From Neptunomonas qingdaonensis (GTDB lineage: Bacteria > Pseudomonadota > Gammaproteobacteria > Pseudomonadales > Balneatricaceae), in assembly GCF_900113275.1 (NCBI RefSeq), contig NZ_FOOU01000015.1:1-64000 (forward strand): a stretch of 64,000 nucleotides of DNA, in the 5' to 3' direction. A program made the position numbers and the translations under genes. Below are positions 60,082 through 64,000 of the stretch, in pieces. The notes beneath the pieces were generated by a model. The model made no database searches, was not told the DNA's origin, and was given only the letters and a program-made list of their open reading frames with translations. Positions within the stretch are counted from its first letter, which is position 1. Every line of letters starts with the position of its first letter.

Positions 60082-60829
60082 TTTCTCCTAAGTATGCTTT
60101 CTTAACCTGCTCATCACCTTTCACTTCTTCAGGAGAGCCTTCGATTAATATGTTTCCTTGGTGCATCACGGTGATTCGATCGGAGATTGACATGACCAGT
60201 CTCATATTGTGCTCAATGAGCATCACGGTATGGTCTTTTCCAAGTTCCGAAATCAAGTTCGTCATTATCGGAATATCATCTACTCCCATCCCTGAGGTAG
60301 GCTCATCAAGTAAAAGCAGTGATGGAGACCCGCACAATGCCATACCCACTTCAAGCACTCGCTGTTGTCCGTGTGATAGTTCACCAGCTTGTTTGTCAGC
60401 AAACGCCGCTAGTTGAATTTTTTCTAAAACTTCATTCGCCTTCGCAATATTCGTTTTGTCAGCTGTTTCGGGCACCCAAAACTTTAATGCATTCAGACCG
60501 CCCCGACCTTGCGCCGCTATTCTTAGATTCTCGCGTACGCTTAAAGTCTGAAAGAGGCTCGTGACCTGAAACGAACGAGACATGCCCTTAGAAACTCGCT
60601 TATGCGCCGCTAAATATGTCAGGTTCTCACCGTTAAAGTGGATACTTCCGCGGGTCGGTTTTCTTTCACCGGTTAAGCAGTGAAATAAAGAGGTTTTCCC
60701 TGCGCCGTTTGGACCAATCACGGTATGAATGGAGCCTTTTTTTATTTTTAAGTCGACATGCCCAACAGCGGAGAATGCGCCATAATCCAAGCCTAAACCA
60801 GACGTTTCTAATAGATAATTTGAGCTCAT
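60068..60829 (-). CDS. livG: Branched-chain amino acid/amide-type ABC transporter ATPase LivG
   Basis: The 253-residue ATPase has LGLDYGAFSAVGHVDLKIKK, Walker A VIGPNGAGKTSLFHCLTG (about 37-54), RSFQVTSLFQTLSVRENLRI, the signature LSHGQQRVLEVGMAL (about 155-169) with His in place of Gly, and Walker B LLLLDEPTSGMGVDD. The LSHGxQRxLE form of the signature is usual for LivG of urea/amide-type systems. It overlaps LivM by four bases (ATGA) upstream and LivF by 14 bases downstream. Confidence 0.93.
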   Translation of the reverse strand: MSSNYLLETSGLGLDYGAFSAVGHVDLKIKKGSIHTVIGPNGAGKTSLFHCLTGERKPTRGSIHFNGENLTYLAAHKRVSKGMSRSFQVTSLFQTLSVRENLRIAAQGRGGLNALKFWVPETADKTNIAKANEVLEKIQLAAFADKQAGELSHGQQRVLEVGMALCGSPSLLLLDEPTSGMGVDDIPIMTNLISELGKDHTVMLIEHNMRLVMSISDRITVMHQGNILIEGSPEEVKGDEQVKKAYLGESGSE

Positions 60830-61818
60830 TTTGTCACCTCGGAGGTGAGATTTTTCTTAACTTTTATCGACGACAATTTGGACGTTAAGGAGATAATTCC
60901 CCCCCATAATCCGCCCGGAAGAAATAGGACAACAGCGATAAGTGCAGCACCTAAAATCATCATCCATCTAGGCCAGATAGATGAGAGAAGATCACCCATC
61001 ATCACGATTGCTCCAGCGCCAAAAATTGAACCAATTAACGAGCCAGTCCCCCCAATAATTGTCATAATCAAGATGTTTTCTGACATCAGTAGCTCAACAT
61101 TTGAGAGAGGCGCGAAGTTTAAAAGCATCGCGTAGAGCGCTCCGGCAAGGCCCGTTATCGCACCGGAAATAACGAAAGCGACCAGCTTAAAATGGTTTGT
61201 GGAAAACCCTACAGCCGATGACCGCCCCTCGTTTTCTCTGATAGCGACCAGTGTTGTTCCAAAAGGAGAATGGATAACTCTTCGCGCAAACACGAAGACA
61301 ATTGCAAAGACTGCTGCCACAAAAATATAGAATGCTTCACTGCTTTGTAGATCGCTGATGGTTATTCCGAAAAGTGTTAAGGCAGGTCGAGGAACATCCA
61401 ATAAACCGTTGTCTCCACCTGTCCAGTCACTAAAGGTGTAAGCGAGGAAGTATGCCATTTGAGAAAAAGAAAGCGTCAGCATTACAAAGTAAATACCCGT
61501 TCTTCGTATAGCTAACGCGCCGACGATTAAAGCGAGTGAGGCGCCCACCAGGATGGCTGTGATTAACGCACTAATCAGCCCAAAATCAAGATGAAGCATG
61601 ACTAATGATGCGCTATAGGCCCCACCACCAAAAAAGATACCCTGTCCGAATGATAAGAGGCCTGTGTAACCCAAAAGTAAGTTACAAGCCAATGCAGCCA
61701 AAGCAAATATAAGTATTTCCGTTGCAAGGGTAACGGAAGGTAGCAATATCGGCATCAACACAATAAGTGCCAAGGCAATTATTGTTACTCCTCCGAATAT
61801 AGAAGTTGATTTATTCAT
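60826..61818 (-). CDS. livM: Branched-chain amino acid/amide-type ABC transporter permease LivM
   Basis: The start is the ATG at 61818 (MNKSTSIFGGVTIIALALIV), one base after the LivH stop, with GGGAGAG before it; a longer frame from 61878 runs through LivH and is unlikely. The product is 330 residues with eight to ten hydrophobic segments. GYTGLLSFGQGIFFGGGAYS, near residue 50, and VAIRENEGRSSAVGFSTNHF, near 195, are the conserved LivM blocks. It forms the membrane channel with LivH. The stop overlaps the LivG start. Confidence 0.92.
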   Translation of the reverse strand: MNKSTSIFGGVTIIALALIVLMPILLPSVTLATEILIFALAALACNLLLGYTGLLSFGQGIFFGGGAYSASLVMLHLDFGLISALITAILVGASLALIVGALAIRRTGIYFVMLTLSFSQMAYFLAYTFSDWTGGDNGLLDVPRPALTLFGITISDLQSSEAFYIFVAAVFAIVFVFARRVIHSPFGTTLVAIRENEGRSSAVGFSTNHFKLVAFVISGAITGLAGALYAMLLNFAPLSNVELLMSENILIMTIIGGTGSLIGSIFGAGAIVMMGDLLSSIWPRWMMILGAALIAVVLFLPGGLWGGIISLTSKLSSIKVKKNLTSEVTK

Positions 61819-61819
61819 C

Positions 61820-62677
61820 TTATGCTCTCCCGAATAATCCGTATGGTCGCAATAGAATGACAAACGCCATCGCTCCATAAATCATCAAACTGGCACCCTG
61901 TGGCCACAGTGTGCTCATTACACTTTGAACGATCCCCACGATCAGACCGCCGACCAACGCCCCCGTAAAAGACCCCATGCCTCCTATCACAACAACAACA
62001 AACGCAATCCCAAGTACTTCCGGGCCAACAAATGGGTGAATGCCTTTTATGGGCGCGGCGAGAACACCCGCAAGGCCGGCAAGACCCACACCCAATGCAA
62101 ACGTGATAGAAAACAGGCGATGAGTATGTGTTCCGAGTAAGGAAACTGTCTCGGCGTCTTCACTACCGGCACGAACAAGCGCACCAAATTTAGTTTTATC
62201 CAGTAGCAACCAAACAAGAAGAGCAACCACGGCCGCAAAAGCAATCACAAATAGCCGATATTGCGGGTAGTAAAAATCACCTATTTGTAAAACGCCTTTA
62301 AGTGAATCAGGTGGAGAAATGCTTTTCCCGATAGGCCCCCAAATAGAAATACAAACTTCTTGAATGATTAAGGCAACACCTAATGTCACTAAAATTTGGT
62401 ACGTATGAGGCAGGTGGTAGACCCTTTTTATCAATGTTCTTTCGCATACCCATGCAAAAAAGGCGATACATAGAGGCGCAACGATAAGAGCCAGCCAATA
62501 GTTTCCCGTAATGCTGACTGCCGTATAACTTAGATATGCCCCTAGAAGATAAAACGCTCCATGAGCAAAATTCACAAAGTTAAGTAGCCCAAAAATGATT
62601 GAAAGCCCCACAGATATGAGGAAATAAATCATTCCAAGCCCTATCCCATTCACTACCTGAAATAGATACAGATTCAT
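61820..62677 (-). CDS. livH: Branched-chain amino acid/amide-type ABC transporter permease LivH
   Basis: The 285-residue membrane protein has about eight hydrophobic segments: GLGMIYFLISVGLSIIFGLL at 12-31, FVNFAHGAFYLLGAYLSYTA at 34-53 (the invariant NFAHG), RAGSEDAETVSLLGTHTHRL near 172-191 and FVVVVIGGMGSFTGALVGGL near 225-244. It pairs with LivM. A hairpin (62701-62730) separates it from the binding-protein gene 62 bp upstream. Confidence 0.93.
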   Translation of the reverse strand: MNLYLFQVVNGIGLGMIYFLISVGLSIIFGLLNFVNFAHGAFYLLGAYLSYTAVSITGNYWLALIVAPLCIAFFAWVCERTLIKRVYHLPHTYQILVTLGVALIIQEVCISIWGPIGKSISPPDSLKGVLQIGDFYYPQYRLFVIAFAAVVALLVWLLLDKTKFGALVRAGSEDAETVSLLGTHTHRLFSITFALGVGLAGLAGVLAAPIKGIHPFVGPEVLGIAFVVVVIGGMGSFTGALVGGLIVGIVQSVMSTLWPQGASLMIYGAMAFVILLRPYGLFGRA

Positions 62678-62700
62678 AATTCACCTCTGACAAGAATGAA

Positions 62701-62730
62701 GCGCCACATCACTATTAACGCGAGTGGCGC
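62701..62730 (-). promoter_or_regulatory. Intercistronic hairpin between the binding-protein and LivH genes
   Basis: A 7-bp perfect stem GCGCCAC/GTGGCGC with a 16-base loop and no T-run on the minus strand. Hairpins here are common in transporter operons, where they protect the binding-protein mRNA or partly end transcription so that this protein is made in excess. Confidence 0.55.
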
Positions 62731-62739
62731 AAATTGTTT

Positions 62740-63933
62740 TTACATGCCTTTACATTCAAGAGATGATTCATCCGGGAAGGATTTACCGTAGCTCACGATT
62801 TCTGCAAAATCGTCTGCATTCTTCATTTCTGAAGCGGACTTACCTTTTAATAAGTAATAATTTTTCAGGACCTGGTGATCGGCCGCCCGAACAGTCTCGG
62901 TGCCCGTTGGACCTTCATAAGACTTACCTTCCAACGCTTTAATAACGTCACCAGGGGTCGTTGTTCCGGCTTCAACGATCGCATCGAGGAGCAGTTTAGT
63001 GCTGATATAATCCGCAGCTAGTGGGTAATTAGGGGTAATGCCATATGCTTCTTTTACTTCTTTGACAAGCTTGTTATTCAGTGGTGTATCAACGCTATGC
63101 CAATACTGTGCGCCAAAGTAAACATTCTCTGTTATATCTGCCCCTAATTCTTGGAACTGATCTAAACCAGACGACCATGTGAGTAGGATGGTCATTTGAT
63201 TTTTCAACCCAAAGTTAATCGCCTGTCGTAAGGCATTAGAGGATTGAGAACCGAAATTCAGTAGTAAAAGAACGTCGGGTTGTGCTGCCATCGCATTCGT
63301 AACGTAGCCTGAAAACTCTTGCTCTTGCAGAGAGTGATAGCTATTACCTACGTGTTCTATACCAAGTTCGTCAAACACAGTTTTAGCATTTGACAGCAAT
63401 GCTTCGCCAAAAACATATTGAGGGGTAATCGTATACCAGCGTTTCTTTTCTGGATGCTCTTTTAATAAAGGAATTACCGTCTCTCTGATTGCGCCATATG
63501 TCGGCACCGACCAACGGAATGTAGATGCATTACAATCTACACCGGTTAGTTCATCAGCGCCTGCTGGGGTAATAAAGACACCACCTGATTTATGAACCTC
63601 TTTACCTATAGCTAAAGAAGTTGATGATAGCGTGCCTCCATCGAAAAACTTCGCAGAATTTTGACTAATCGCCTCCTGTACCTTGCGGAGCGCTTTGCCT
63701 GCATTACCTTCTGTATCTATAGCTTTATAACTTGGTGTTTTTCCAAGTACCTGTCCATACTGCTCAACCGCTAATTTCGACCCCATATCAGCATACTTAC
63801 CGTAACTAGCGAAGCTTCCCGAAAGGGATTTAACGCCATAAATAGTCACCGCGTCCTCTTGCGCCATTGCAACGCAAGATGCAGCTGTTATCGAGAATGC
63901 TAACGCAGTATGTTTCAAATATTTATTAATCAT
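62740..63933 (-). CDS. Branched-chain amino acid/amide-type ABC transporter binding protein
   Basis: The start is the ATG at 63933 (MINKYLKHTALAFSITAASC), because AAAAGGAAGC lies 7-10 bases upstream and a normal signal peptide then begins; the frame stays open for 12 more codons. The product is 397 residues, with cleavage after AMA (about residue 24). The type I periplasmic-binding fold begins VTIYGVKSLSGSFASYGKYA and has GGTLSSTSLAIGKEVHKSGG near 95 and TPQYVFGEALLSNA near 165. This class binds amino acids, urea, short amides and ureides. It is the first gene of the seven-gene operon; its promoter lies at or beyond the window end. Specificity unknown. Confidence 0.9.
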   Translation of the reverse strand: MINKYLKHTALAFSITAASCVAMAQEDAVTIYGVKSLSGSFASYGKYADMGSKLAVEQYGQVLGKTPSYKAIDTEGNAGKALRKVQEAISQNSAKFFDGGTLSSTSLAIGKEVHKSGGVFITPAGADELTGVDCNASTFRWSVPTYGAIRETVIPLLKEHPEKKRWYTITPQYVFGEALLSNAKTVFDELGIEHVGNSYHSLQEQEFSGYVTNAMAAQPDVLLLLNFGSQSSNALRQAINFGLKNQMTILLTWSSGLDQFQELGADITENVYFGAQYWHSVDTPLNNKLVKEVKEAYGITPNYPLAADYISTKLLLDAIVEAGTTTPGDVIKALEGKSYEGPTGTETVRAADHQVLKNYYLLKGKSASEMKNADDFAEIVSYGKSFPDESSLECKGM

Positions 63934-64000
63934 TTTTTTGCTTCCTTTTGAGATTTTAATGCTCGCCATCAGGCTTCACTTTGTGAGTGATAAGTTATAT

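Noticed and set aside
1-64000. CRISPR arrays, tRNA/rRNA genes, prophage structural genes, integrons.
   Set aside because: No regularly spaced direct repeats, cloverleaf or rRNA-like sequence, or phage genes were seen on either strand.

Overview
The window looks like chromosome from a marine-type gammaproteobacterium. I infer the Oceanospirillales/Oceanospirillaceae neighbourhood from the gene mix: phasin, TorF-type porin, high-potential iron-sulfur protein, polyamine and amide ABC uptake, and many LysR regulators. No rRNA or tRNA gene, CRISPR array or prophage was seen. It is mostly accessory catabolic DNA in operons, with one insertion-sequence end at the left edge.

Layout. 0-4.4 kb: the start of an IS110-family transposase with its structured noncoding end, a small secreted protein, a LysR gene lacking its DNA-binding half, and an intact LysR divergent from a yellow/royal-jelly-family protein and a VOC protein. 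4.4-10 kb: a complete Pot-type polyamine ABC operon (ATPase, two permeases, binding protein), then a GMC oxidoreductase behind a terminator. 10.6-26 kb: an amine/amino-acid catabolic cluster: flavin monooxygenase-RidA-DUF1028; M20 deacylase and APC permease; class III aminotransferase; TorF porin; aspartase-aldehyde dehydrogenase-HisD-like operon; LysR. 26.4-34.2 kb: SelO pseudokinase, then a branched-chain 2-oxoacid dehydrogenase operon ending in a Hanks-type kinase. 34.8-37.6 kb: lipoprotein, Sel1-repeat protein, DUF2189 membrane protein. 37.9-43.3 kb: acyl-CoA synthetase, pyruvate-dehydrogenase-like E1alpha/E1beta/E2 and an acyl carrier protein. 43.5-50.4 kb: thioesterase, ArsR-old yellow enzyme pair, HiPIP, fasciclin protein, serine hydrolase, MFS exporter, ribbon-helix-helix-like protein. 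50.5-55.8 kb: two divergent Hsp70 proteins with DUF2760. 56.1-64 kb: phasin, then a seven-gene operon of Liv-type transporter, M20 carbamoylase-type hydrolase and amidase.

The strongest new signal is a 44-nt box, TGYAT-N10-AATMC-N16-ATATTTTA, present with identical internal spacing five times, each upstream of a different transcription unit of the 10.6-25 kb cluster (FMO, deacylase, aminotransferase and porin on +, aspartase operon on -). It ties scattered units into one probable regulon, for which the intact LysR at 25114-26058 is the best candidate regulator. The enzymes suggest import of an N-acylated or amino compound, deacylation, transamination to an aldehyde, oxidation to an acid, and entry to the TCA cycle through aspartate/fumarate. 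The substrate is not decided by the sequence.

Other points worth attention: a Ser/Thr kinase in the branched-chain dehydrogenase operon whose E1alpha keeps the serine-rich phosphorylation loop; an ACP in a dehydrogenase operon that lacks E3; an aspartase with an extra N-terminal cyclic-nucleotide-binding-like domain; and a three-copy intergenic repeat of unknown origin.
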